NCBI RefSeq assembly: GCF_030014955.1
Contig: NZ_JAGRPV010000001.1
Coordinates: forward strand, 8,395,501 to 8,459,500
Direction: 5' to 3'
DNA from: Cohnella hashimotonis
GTDB taxonomy: Bacteria; Bacillota; Bacilli; Paenibacillales; Paenibacillaceae
DNA length: 64,000 bases
Numbering within the stretch: the stretch's first letter is position 1; each line of letters begins with the position of its first letter. A program made the translations under genes and the position numbers. This document shows, in pieces, positions 42,438 through 52,046 of this stretch. The notes under the pieces were generated by a model that was not told the DNA's origin, made no database searches, and saw nothing but the letters and a program-made list of their open reading frames with translations.

Positions 42438-43295
42438 ATTTGTTTTGACCAGCGCGGACACGACCTCAACCAGCGGTGTCGCCGGCCGCCCGAGCAGCTG
42501 TTCCAGATCGCCGCTTTCCACGGCGAGCGTGCCTGCGCGAATCGCCTGTTGGATCGCGACGACGATCGGGAGGGCGAACTCGGGAACGCCTGCGCTCTTC
42601 ATCACGCCCGCATAAGTTTCATCGTCGACCTGCTGCACCGGAACTTCGCGTCCGAGCGCCTCCGACACCACGCTTGCAAGCTCCGCATACGTACGCAGCG
42701 GTCCGCCGAGCTCGTACACTTTGTTCTCGTGTCCGGTGCCGGCGAGCACGGCTGCAGCCGCCTCCGCATAGTCGCTGCGCGCAGCCCAGCCGACTTTGCC
42801 GCCGTCTGCGGACGTAACGAGCGGAGCGCCGGCGACGATGCCCTGGATCGCGCCGGCCTCGTTTTCGATGTACCAATTGTTGCGTAAAAAGGCATACGGG
42901 ATGCCCGTCGCGCGAATCGCGTTTTCCGTCTCGCGGTGTACTTCCGCCAGGAACAGCTCGCTCTCTTGAGCGTTCGGAGCGCTGGTATAGGCGATGAAGC
43001 CGACGCCGGCGTTGCGGGCTGCCTTCACGGCGTTCGCGTGCTGGCGAATACGCGTCTCCGTATCTCCGTCGGTCGAGACGATCAACAGGCGATCGATGCC
43101 TGCGAAAGCTTGCTCAAGCGAAGCCGGATCGTCGAAGTCGCCGCGCCTGACGTCCACGCCGAGCTCGGCTAGCGCAGCCGCCTTCTGCGGGTCACGAACG
43201 CTGACGGCGATCTGCTCCGCGGATATGCGGCCGAGCAGCGTCTTTACGACATGGGAGCCGAGATGGCCCGTTGCGCCGGTCACTAGTATTTTCAT
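42435..43295 (-). CDS. NAD(P)-binding reductase, QorB/NmrA type
   Basis: A 286-residue atypical SDR similar to quinone oxidoreductase 2 (QorB/YtfG). The NADP loop TGATGHLGSHV (residues 7-17), ISVRDPQKAAAL-like following strand (AVSVRDPQKA) and LRNNWYIEN (residues 137-145) are typical. It probably reduces quinones or senses the NADP state. In many bacteria qorB is divergent from an HxlR regulator; none is adjacent here. Confidence 0.88.
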   Translation of the reverse strand: MKILVTGATGHLGSHVVKTLLGRISAEQIAVSVRDPQKAAALAELGVDVRRGDFDDPASLEQAFAGIDRLLIVSTDGDTETRIRQHANAVKAARNAGVGFIAYTSAPNAQESELFLAEVHRETENAIRATGIPYAFLRNNWYIENEAGAIQGIVAGAPLVTSADGGKVGWAARSDYAEAAAAVLAGTGHENKVYELGGPLRTYAELASVVSEALGREVPVQQVDDETYAGVMKSAGVPEFALPIVVAIQQAIRAGTLAVESGDLEQLLGRPATPLVEVVSALVKTN

Positions 43296-43373
43296 AGAAA
43301 ATCAACCTCCTGGGAATTCGTATTGGATAGCCTCGACATCTTGGTGTGCGAAATGGGGAATGTCTCGGCATCT

Positions 43374-43396
43374 GTTGTAACCATCATAGCTACAAC
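43374..43396. promoter_or_regulatory. inverted repeat upstream of qorB-type gene
   Basis: GTTGTA and TACAAC are separated by 11 bases, about 80 bp upstream of the reductase start. It is a candidate operator for a dimeric repressor; no core promoter is certain. Confidence 0.35.
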
Positions 43397-43493
43397 GAGG
43401 GCGCGAGTCAAGTCTCCGAGTCAGGCATATAGGCTTCCCGGTCGGGTGCAGCGTATGGACGCGGATTTCTCCGGCGATGTGCGACCCTTTTCA

Positions 43494-43522
43494 TAGACAA
43501 AGGTCGGACGACCCGCTATCAT
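43494..43522 (+). promoter_or_regulatory. promoter of the cobalamin riboswitch transcript
   Basis: TAGACA (43494-43499) and TATCAT (43517-43522) stand exactly 17 bp apart, a good sigma-A promoter. Transcription would begin near 43529, just ahead of the aptamer. Confidence 0.65.
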
Positions 43523-43542
43523 TAGGGCATAACTGCATATCC

Positions 43543-43714
43543 TCGTACCAGGCGCGCGCATGCTGCCATGCCGCTTAATAGGGAAGTCCGGTGAGAGTCC
43601 GGCGCGGTCCCGCCACTGTATATGCCGAGCGCTCCGAGCGATGCCACTGTTCAGCCGAATGGGAAGGCGTCGGAGCCGCGATGAAGCAAAGCCAGGAGAC
43701 CTGCCTCGATACGA
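43543..43714 (+). ncRNA. cobalamin (B12) riboswitch aptamer
   Basis: All landmarks of the B12 element occur in order: GGGAAGTCCGGTGAGAGTCC (43581-43600), GCGGTCCCGCCACTGT (from 43604), ATGCCACTGTTC, then the B12 box GCCAGGAGACCTGCC (43691-43705). TCGTA (43543-43547) and TACGA (43710-43714) close the P1 stem. It binds adenosyl- or methylcobalamin and normally turns genes off when B12 is plentiful. It controls the surface protein starting at 43914. Confidence 0.95.
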
Positions 43715-43818
43715 CTGTATCCCGCCCGCTTCGCGGAGTGAGCGGCGGGACCGGCTGTGCCAGCTAAGCCGCCCCTCGGCGGACGCGGCCTGTGGCGCGG
43801 CGTCATGCTGCGATCTTG

Positions 43819-43846
43819 AACCACTCCTTTGCGGAGTGGTTTTTTA
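43819..43846 (+). terminator. expression-platform terminator of the B12 riboswitch
   Basis: CCACTCC pairs with GGAGTGG around TTTGC and is followed by seven T. A copy of the 3' arm, GCGGAGTG, occurs at 43734-43741 between aptamer and terminator and could pair with CCACTCC as an antiterminator, giving a transcriptional OFF switch at high B12. Confidence 0.8.
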
Positions 43847-43913
43847 ATGCGGTACGGACGAGCGGCGCGGGTCAAGAGGACTCATCATTTTTTCGGGAAA
43901 AGGGGTATGACTC

Positions 43914-45998
43914 ATGTTGGGCTTCAAACGTTTTAAATCGCTGGCATCGCTCGCGCTGTCGGTATCGCTCGCGGTCGCCGGGCTGTCGGCTGCGCTGCCT
44001 GCGGGCAAGAGCTACGCGGAGGGCGCCAGCGCCACGACGGTTGCCGCTTCCGTCAACGTGCAGGCGGACATCCAAGCCGCGATCGGCTACGTCAACGCGA
44101 ACGGCGGAGTCTCGTCGGACTGGCTGGCCTTCAGCTTCGCGCGCGCGGGACAATCGGTTCCCGCCGACTATGCAGCGAAGCTCGCTGCGGGCGTAGAGGC
44201 CGAATGGACCAAGGCTTCGCCGGATCCGACGGCGCTGGCGCGCCTTGCGCTGGTTGCGAACGCGATCGGTCTGGACGCCCGCAGCATCGGCGGCCGCGAC
44301 TTGATCGCGAAGCTGGCGAGCTATCCGTCCTTCGCCAATGTGTACGCCGACATTTTCGTGCTGCTGGCGTTCGATTCCGGCAATTACGAGCTGCCTGCCG
44401 GCACCGCGTGGACGCGCGGCGATCTGATCGCCGCCATCGTCTCCGGCATCGACGGCTCCACGGTTCCCGATCTGTACGGCATGGCGCTCAGCGCCCTGGG
44501 CAAGTATAAGGACCGCCCCGAGGTTGCTGCCGCGGCGGACAAGGCCGTCGCTTGGCTGGCCGCCAATCTCGCTGGCGACAACAGCGAGGCGATCGCGCAG
44601 ACGATTATCGGCCTCTCCGCTTACGGCATCGATCCGGCGGACTCGAAGTTCGCCAAGGGCGGATCGAACCTGGTCCAGCGCCTGCTGGCGTTCAAAAATA
44701 CGGACGGCGGCTTCAAGCACCAGCTGTCCGACGCCGCGTCGGACAAGGCGTTCGCCACCGAGCAGGCGCTGCGCGCGTTGGCCGCTTACGGGCTGTTCGG
44801 CACATCGCACCGCTCCGTGTACGTCAACGCTGCCAGCCAGTGGGTCGCGACGGGCGTCGCCATCGAAGGGCTGAACGGTCCTCTCGCGGCGCTTAGCGCT
44901 ACGCAGGCGGTGTACGCGTGGGACGCGCTGGTCGAGATCGCCGATCGCAACAAGCTGAAGCTCGGCTATACGGACGATCCGCAGTACGGCAAGTTCCTGT
45001 CCGCGATCGGCGACGCCAAGGGCGACCAGAGCGTCTACTGGTTGTTCGCTGTTAAGCGCGGGGGCGTCTATGCAACGGTAGATACCTCGCTGGAGAAATT
45101 CCGCCTGCAAACGGGGGACGAGCTGTACCTGTATCTGTCCGGCTCGGACAGCGGCCTCGTAAAGTCCGTCACGGCAAAGGCTGCGGCGGGCGGCGCTACG
45201 GCAGTGAACGTGCAATACACGTACTATGACAGCAGCTTCAAGGAAGTGACGGGACCGGCGGCAGGCGTGCAGGTCGCGATCGGCGGACAGACCGCGACGA
45301 CGGACGCGAGCGGCACGGCAACCTTCAAGGGGCTGTCCGCACGCGAGCTTACCTACACCGTGACGGGATATCGCGCCGGCGCAGCGCCGCTCGTGCTTAA
45401 GTATTCGGGCAAGGTAGCCGTGGGCGCAGGTCAGGCAGGCGGCGAGTCGTTCGCCGACGCTGCGGACATCGCTGCTTGGGCTAGCGACGCTGTGAGCGAA
45501 GCGTATGCCGCCGGCTGGCTTCAAGGCGTAAGCACGACGGAGCTGAAGTTCGCGCCGAAGCAGCAGCTGACCCGCGTGCAGTTCGCTGCGCTAATCCTTC
45601 GTCTGCTCGGCGAGACGCCGGCCGCCGGCGCCAAGCAGTCGTTCGCCGACGTCGCGCCGGGCGCCTGGTACTTCGATGCGGTCATGACCGCGAAGTCCAA
45701 GGGACTGATCGGCGGCCTTACGGCGACTTCGTTCAAGCCGAACGAGGCGATCTCCCGCCAGGATCTGGCGGTCGTATTGGCCCGCGCCTTCAAGCTTGAC
45801 GGCACGGGATCGAAGACCGCGTTTTCCGATCAAGGCCAGATCTCCGGCTACGCGCTCGCGTCGGTTCGCGCGGTCTACGACAAGGGCCTGCTGAAGGGCA
45901 CCTCCGGCACCGCGTTCGATCCGAAGGCCAAGGTGACCCGCGAGATGGCGGCAGTCATCGCGTCGAACCTGCTCAAGCAGGGATTGATTTCGAAGTAA
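43914..45998 (+). CDS. SLH-anchored, transcobalamin/intrinsic-factor-like surface protein
   Basis: A 694-residue secreted protein under a B12 riboswitch. Order: signal peptide (1-36, cleavage near SYAEG), alpha-alpha toroid (about 50-345, with prenyltransferase/terpene-cyclase-like repeats such as FKNTDGGFKHQ and ATEQALRALAAYG), a DUF4430-like beta domain (about 355-415: DQSVYWLFAVKRGG, FRLQTGDELYLYL), a small Ig-like domain (about 440-503), and three SLH repeats (512-694) that bind the cell-wall polymer. Alpha toroid plus DUF4430 is the architecture of human intrinsic factor and transcobalamin. With the riboswitch, this points to a cell-surface cobalamin capture protein. No BtuCDF importer lies in the window. 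Confidence 0.85.
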   Translation: MLGFKRFKSLASLALSVSLAVAGLSAALPAGKSYAEGASATTVAASVNVQADIQAAIGYVNANGGVSSDWLAFSFARAGQSVPADYAAKLAAGVEAEWTKASPDPTALARLALVANAIGLDARSIGGRDLIAKLASYPSFANVYADIFVLLAFDSGNYELPAGTAWTRGDLIAAIVSGIDGSTVPDLYGMALSALGKYKDRPEVAAAADKAVAWLAANLAGDNSEAIAQTIIGLSAYGIDPADSKFAKGGSNLVQRLLAFKNTDGGFKHQLSDAASDKAFATEQALRALAAYGLFGTSHRSVYVNAASQWVATGVAIEGLNGPLAALSATQAVYAWDALVEIADRNKLKLGYTDDPQYGKFLSAIGDAKGDQSVYWLFAVKRGGVYATVDTSLEKFRLQTGDELYLYLSGSDSGLVKSVTAKAAAGGATAVNVQYTYYDSSFKEVTGPAAGVQVAIGGQTATTDASGTATFKGLSARELTYTVTGYRAGAAPLVLKYSGKVAVGAGQAGGESFADAADIAAWASDAVSEAYAAGWLQGVSTTELKFAPKQQLTRVQFAALILRLLGETPAAGAKQSFADVAPGAWYFDAVMTAKSKGLIGGLTATSFKPNEAISRQDLAVVLARAFKLDGTGSKTAFSDQGQISGYALASVRAVYDKGLLKGTSGTAFDPKAKVTREMAAVIASNLLKQGLISK

Positions 45999-46000
45999 GC

Positions 46001-46084
46001 GGCATAAGCGCAAAGGCATAAGCGTAAAGGCATAAGCGCAAAGGCATAAGCGCAAAGGCATAAGCGCAAAGGCATAAGCGCAAC
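46001..46084. repeat. 14-bp tandem repeat, six copies
   Basis: Six head-to-tail copies of GGCATAAGCGCAAA begin three bases after the surface-protein stop codon. The second copy has one change (GCGTAAA) and the last ends in AAC. They fill the space between the stop codon and the terminator. Confidence 0.9.
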
Positions 46085-46125
46085 AAAAAGACGGCGGGGG
46101 CAAAATTCCCAAGCCGTCTTTTTGT
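46083..46125. terminator. bidirectional terminator after the surface-protein gene
   Basis: The perfect 12-bp stem ACAAAAAGACGG / CCGTCTTTTTGT supplies T-runs in both directions and serves the convergent surface-protein and rpn genes. Confidence 0.85.
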
Positions 46126-46132
46126 CATTCGC

Positions 46133-47035
46133 CTATTTCTCCAGCTGTGCGGCTAGACGTCGTATGTGCTCTTCGGGCAGCTCTGCCATACGGGTGACGA
46201 CGGCGATGTCGGTGCCGGCCTTCAGTAAATTGATCGCGACGGCGATCCTGCCCTGCTCAATGCCTTGTTCAATGCCTTCCTCAATGCCCAGTTCCCTGCC
46301 CTCCTCCAAGCCCTGTTCCCGCGCATCCTTCAAAAAGCTAATCCGATCCCGGTTAGCCTTCTCCCTGGCCTCGTACAGCATGCGAGTCATGTCGTCTTCG
46401 CTGAGATGACTCAGCCGTTCTTCGGCCGTACGAATCGTCGGATCCATGGCGATCAGCTCCTCCAATTGTTCGTGGGTCGTACGTTCGTCCAGAAACCTCA
46501 GCCAACGGTGCAGCGGGTCCGTCATGGCGTACGGGGCCGAGCGAAACTTCGGAAATTCGATAAAATGCAGTTCGATCAAATCCGTCAATATGAACTGCCG
46601 TTCCGTGTCCTCATACAGATGAAACGAGCGATGGAAGCCTTCCAGGGGAAGAAAAGAAAAATCCAGCATATTGATACAGATCGTTTTCTTGAGCTGGCCA
46701 TAATCCTCGCCTTCGCGAATCGAATCCGCGAGAAGCCGGCCCATGTAGAACAGACTTCGCTTTTCCATGTGCCGATAGCGTCCGACCTGCATCTCCACGT
46801 TGATCTGCTCCCGGTCCGCCGTCTCGCAGCGGATATCGAGCACGCCCTCTTTGTCTTCGACGAGGCGCTTGGTGAGCAGCTTGCCGTCCAGCACGGCCAG
46901 GTCCGCGATCGCGTCCCTTTCGTCCCTGTGCAGGACCGCGTTAAGCAGCCCAATCAGCAGCGGCTTGCTATCGGCTTCGCCGAACAGACGCTTGAACAGG
47001 TAGTCGTTCTTCGGGTTCAATCGCTTTTTCAACAC
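46133..47035 (-). CDS. Rpn-family recombination-promoting nuclease
   Basis: A 300-residue intact member of the Rpn/PDDEXK_2 (transposase-31-like) family. The N-terminus LNPKNDYLFKRLFGEADSKP and the nuclease core VLDIRCETADREQINVEMQ (D and ExQ residues) are intact. The C-terminal third is acidic and repetitive (EEGIEQGIEQG), the part that commonly varies between paralogues. Family members cut DNA and promote RecA-independent recombination or act in phage defence. It is about 75% like the broken copy at 36580-37444 over the core by eye. Despite the family name it lacks terminal repeats, so it is not an insertion sequence. Confidence 0.9.
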   Translation of the reverse strand: MLKKRLNPKNDYLFKRLFGEADSKPLLIGLLNAVLHRDERDAIADLAVLDGKLLTKRLVEDKEGVLDIRCETADREQINVEMQVGRYRHMEKRSLFYMGRLLADSIREGEDYGQLKKTICINMLDFSFLPLEGFHRSFHLYEDTERQFILTDLIELHFIEFPKFRSAPYAMTDPLHRWLRFLDERTTHEQLEELIAMDPTIRTAEERLSHLSEDDMTRMLYEAREKANRDRISFLKDAREQGLEEGRELGIEEGIEQGIEQGRIAVAINLLKAGTDIAVVTRMAELPEEHIRRLAAQLEK

Positions 47036-47099
47036 ATTTTTGCCTCCAGTATATCATAATCGCGCAATTTTCCGAACGGCGCCGCACGCCGGGAAAACG

Positions 47100-47156
47100 C
47101 AAAAAAACGCGCCCTTCGCCGTCCTGCAGGAAAACACAGGATCGACGCAGGGCGCG
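47100..47156 (-). terminator. minus-strand terminator upstream of the intact rpn gene
   Basis: On the minus strand CGCGCCCT pairs with AGGGCGCG and is followed by seven T. It ends the two-kinase operon. It resembles the hairpin upstream of the other rpn copy, including a shared GGCGCGTGCTTCGCG flank. Confidence 0.75.
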
Positions 47157-47210
47157 TGCTTCGCGCCTTGAAACGATTTAAACTCATCTTCACCTAGACC
47201 CGCAATATTG

Positions 47211-48476
<1,266 letters not shown>

Positions 48477-48502
48477 GCTGGCTGTCATTCCTTCCGGCGG
48501 GT

Positions 48503-51500
48503 CTATTTAATGAGCCACGCCTTGAGAAGCGTGACCAGCTGAGTCGTATTAATCGGCTTGGCGATATAGTCGGAAGCGCCGGCTCGAAGGCATTTCACCC
48601 GGTCGCCCTCCATCGCTCTGGCGGTCAACGCGATGATGACCAAGTTTTCGAACTGCGACATCAGACGGATGCGCCGCATCGTCTCGTAGCCGTCCATCTC
48701 CGGCATCATGATGTCCATGAAAACGAGATCCACGTCCGGGTGGACGCTCAGATGCTGCAGCGCTTCCTTGCCGTTCTGCGCGAAGCTGATGTCCATATTG
48801 TAGCCTTCCAGCACGCTGGATAGCGCATAAATATTGCGCATATCGTCGTCCACGAGCAAAATCTTTTTGCCCTCGAACGCGGCTTCCGGGTTATGCAGCT
48901 TTTCGATGAGGAGCTGCTTGTCCGGCGGCAGGTCCTCATGCTTGCGGTGCAAATACAGCGCGGTCTCGTCGTAGAGGCGTTCCATCGACTGGACGTTTTT
49001 GAGCACGATGCTCTCGGCGTAATGCCGCAGCCGTTGTTCTTCTTCCTTGCTCAGATCGCGGCCCGTATAAATGATGACCGGCAGCGTCTGCAGCTTGCGG
49101 TTCGTCTTGACCTGCTCCAGCAGCTCGAAGCCGGAGATGTCGGCAAGGCCGAGGTCGAGCACCATGCAGTCGAAATGCTGGGCATTCAGTTGGTCCAACG
49201 CTTCCTTGCCGGTGGCCGCGGCGATCACGGATACGTCGGGGTGCGCGATAAAGGCGACCAAACTGCCACGCAGCGCGGCGTTGTCCTCGACGATCAGCAG
49301 GTTTTTGACCGGACGCCGGATGTACGATTCGATCCGAAGGAACGCGGCTTCAAGCTCCGAACGGTCGGTCGGCTTTTTCCAGAAGTCCAATGCGCCCATG
49401 GAGAGCCCCTGCTTGCTATCGTCTGCCGTCGATATGACGTGCACGGGGATATGCCGCAGCTCGGGCCGGCTCTTGAGCCTGCTGATGATCGCCCAACCAT
49501 TGAGTACGGGAAGGTCCGCGTCGACGACGATCGCGTCCGGCTTGTAGGCATGAGCGAGCGCGAGCCCCTGATCGCCCTGCAGGGAGACGATCGCCTTGAA
49601 GCCGCGCTTGCGCGCAAGCTCCAGCAGGATGGCCGCGAACGACGCTTCCTCCTCGATGATCAGCAGCGTCGTATCTCCGGGCTGCAGATCGTTCCGGTCG
49701 TCGTCCATCACGGCATGCTGGAGCAGCTTCGGGTTGGAGATCGAGATGTCGGGCACGAACGATTCGTAAAACTCGGAAAAGGCGGCGCCGGGACGCGACG
49801 AAGCTTTGAATTCTACCGGGGCCGGTTCTTGGAAGGCCGTTTGCTGCGCCGGCTCCTGGGCCGGCGCAGGCTCGGGCCGGGGCGCCGAGGCTGCCGGGGC
49901 TGCCTGAGCGACGGCGGTCGTAGACGTCGTCTGCCCGGAGGTCTGCTCCTCTTCGCGGTCTTGAACAGCCGTCTCGGCCCGCTCCGACAGGATCAGGGTA
50001 AAGGCGCTGCCTTTGCCGGGTTCCGACGCGGCTTCGATTCGTCCACCGAGCAGCGCGGCGAGCTGACGGCAGATGCTGAGACCGAGCCCCGTACCGCCGT
50101 ACTTGCGGCTGGTCGTGCCGTCCGCCTGCTGGAACGCCTCGAAGATGCTGTCCAGCTTCTCTTTCGGGATGCCGATGCCGGTATCTCTGACCTCGAAGAA
50201 GATGCCTTCCGGATCCGCTTCGCTTCGGCCGACCGTGAGCGACACCTCGCCCTTCTCCGTGAACTTGAAGGCGTTGGAGAGCAGGTTCGCCAGAATCTGC
50301 TGCACCCGGTGGCCGTCCGTTCGAAACGAGGCCGGCAGCCTTGAATCGACGCGAACGCGCAGTTCGATGCCTTTGCCGCGCGCGACCTGGTCGAACGTGC
50401 GGTACGCATGGTCCACGACATCCTGGACTTGTACTGTCTCGAACACGGCTGTCATCTTGCCGGCCTCGAGCTTGGCCAGGTCTAGAATCTCGTCGATAAG
50501 ACGAAGCAGGTCCCTGCCCGCCGAAAAGATCGTATGCACGTACTCGAGCTGCTTGGGCTGCAGATTGCCGGCCCGGTTCTCCGCCAGGATTTGCGACAGA
50601 ATCAGGAGGCTATTGAGCGGGGTGCGCAGCTCGTGGGAGACGTTGGCGAGAAATTCGGATTTATACTGCGCGGCCCTGAAAATCTCTTCGGCCTGCTGCT
50701 GAATCTCGTCTTTCTGCCGCGCGGTAAGAACCATCTCCTCCTGCAGATGCTCGTTGGAGACGCGCAGCTCGTCCGCCTGCACCCGGAGCTCCTCAGCCTG
50801 ATTGGCGAGCGAATCTGCCTGCTGCTGGATCTCTTCCTTTTGCTGTGCGAGTGACTCGGCTTGCTGCGCGATCTCTTCCTTCTGCCGCGCGGTAAGCAGC
50901 ACTTCCGTGCGCAGCGTCTCGTTGGCCTCGCTGATCTGCCTGGCTTGGGCATCGAGTTCTTCGGTCTGCGTGCGAAGCTCCTCCGTTTGCGCAGTCAACT
51001 CTTCGGTCTGCGCTTGCAGTTCCTCCGTTTGCGCTTCGAGCTCTTCTTTCTGGTTCCGGGTATGGCGCAGCAGCTCGTCGATGCGCGCGATATCGGCCAG
51101 CGTGTTGAACAAAATGCCCATGCTCGCGGACACCCGGTCGATCAATTGCCGTTCGCGCGGGGAAAAGGCGTGGAGCGAAGCCAGCTCTACGACGCCGACG
51201 GTGTCATCCTCGTAGCGGATCGGCACGAGCGTGAGGTAGGCGGGGGGCGTCTCGCCCAGCCCCGAGCGGATCTTGATATAGTCTGCCGGCAGGTCGCTCA
51301 TGACGATCGGATGCTTGTCCAGCGCGGCCTGACCGACCAGACCCGCGCCAAGCGGAATGGGCTTGCGAGTCTCTCCTGTATCGTCGTAGGCATAACCCGC
51401 AACGAAGTGCAGCGCGTCGTCGCGCTTCACGTACAACGCGCCGCAGCTTGCGCCGAGCGCGCCGGCCAGCTTGCCCATAAAGATGCGGGAGGCTTCCTGT

Positions 51501-51925
51501 ACCTGCACGGAGCCCTGAAGCAGGATCGCCATCTCGGATACGTTGGCATTGATCCAAATCTCGTTTTCGGCGTCCTCGCGAAGCTGCCGTTCTTGCGCTG
51601 TCTTTTGATGCAGCGACACCGCCAACTCCCGGAAACGGCGCGCCAGCTGGCCGAACTCGTCATCGGCCGAATTATCGTGCGCGGACACGTCCGCTCTTCC
51701 GGCGGACATATCGTCCACGATCCGGGAAATGCGCCGCATGCCCTTGAAGATGCTGCGATGCACGGTTGTGATCAGGTAGGCGCCGGCGGCAAGACCGAGC
51801 ACGCCAAGCGTTATCGATAGCCCCAATATTGGTCCGCTCGTATAGACGGAAGCGATGGCCGTCATGCCCCCGAGAAGGAGCAGAAACGCGAGGCCAAGGC
51901 CCCAAATCCTCTTGGTGATATTCAT
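48503..51925 (-). CDS. large hybrid sensor kinase (2 TM-HAMP-GAF-HisKA-HATPase-3 REC)
   Basis: A 1140-residue kinase. It has two TM helices (about 7-27 and 31-54) with almost no extracellular loop, HAMP (55-108), GAF (about 130-275), a long coiled coil (280-410) with five heptads of the QTEEL type, HisKA with His in SHELRTPLNSLLILS, HATPase_c (VRDTGIGIP, GTGLGLSICRQL), an Ala/Pro/Gln linker (about 670-720) and three receiver domains (acceptor Asp in VVDADLPVLNG, MVLDLGLADISG and FMDIMMPEMDG). The layout suggests a phosphorelay hub reading a cytoplasmic GAF ligand. First gene of the operon with the REC-kinase hybrid. Confidence 0.92.
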   Translation of the reverse strand: MNITKRIWGLGLAFLLLLGGMTAIASVYTSGPILGLSITLGVLGLAAGAYLITTVHRSIFKGMRRISRIVDDMSAGRADVSAHDNSADDEFGQLARRFRELAVSLHQKTAQERQLREDAENEIWINANVSEMAILLQGSVQVQEASRIFMGKLAGALGASCGALYVKRDDALHFVAGYAYDDTGETRKPIPLGAGLVGQAALDKHPIVMSDLPADYIKIRSGLGETPPAYLTLVPIRYEDDTVGVVELASLHAFSPRERQLIDRVSASMGILFNTLADIARIDELLRHTRNQKEELEAQTEELQAQTEELTAQTEELRTQTEELDAQARQISEANETLRTEVLLTARQKEEIAQQAESLAQQKEEIQQQADSLANQAEELRVQADELRVSNEHLQEEMVLTARQKDEIQQQAEEIFRAAQYKSEFLANVSHELRTPLNSLLILSQILAENRAGNLQPKQLEYVHTIFSAGRDLLRLIDEILDLAKLEAGKMTAVFETVQVQDVVDHAYRTFDQVARGKGIELRVRVDSRLPASFRTDGHRVQQILANLLSNAFKFTEKGEVSLTVGRSEADPEGIFFEVRDTGIGIPKEKLDSIFEAFQQADGTTSRKYGGTGLGLSICRQLAALLGGRIEAASEPGKGSAFTLILSERAETAVQDREEEQTSGQTTSTTAVAQAAPAASAPRPEPAPAQEPAQQTAFQEPAPVEFKASSRPGAAFSEFYESFVPDISISNPKLLQHAVMDDDRNDLQPGDTTLLIIEEEASFAAILLELARKRGFKAIVSLQGDQGLALAHAYKPDAIVVDADLPVLNGWAIISRLKSRPELRHIPVHVISTADDSKQGLSMGALDFWKKPTDRSELEAAFLRIESYIRRPVKNLLIVEDNAALRGSLVAFIAHPDVSVIAAATGKEALDQLNAQHFDCMVLDLGLADISGFELLEQVKTNRKLQTLPVIIYTGRDLSKEEEQRLRHYAESIVLKNVQSMERLYDETALYLHRKHEDLPPDKQLLIEKLHNPEAAFEGKKILLVDDDMRNIYALSSVLEGYNMDISFAQNGKEALQHLSVHPDVDLVFMDIMMPEMDGYETMRRIRLMSQFENLVIIALTARAMEGDRVKCLRAGASDYIAKPINTTQLVTLLKAWLIK

Positions 51926-52046
51926 AAAGACCGCCTTTGCGTTGGATGATAGACTGATTAGATATACTTGTTGATATCTGCTGCATACAATTATAACTTT
52001 ACTGCCGGCAGATAGATATAGAACATCCCGTGCGATCGGCCTAAGT

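Noticed and set aside
43872..45524. 550-codon minus-strand frame opposite the SLH surface protein
   Set aside because: Antisense shadow; it would also start within a gene with signal peptide and SLH repeats on the other strand.
46133..47035. Insertion sequence based on the transposase-like family name
   Set aside because: Rpn-type nuclease without terminal inverted repeats or target duplications.
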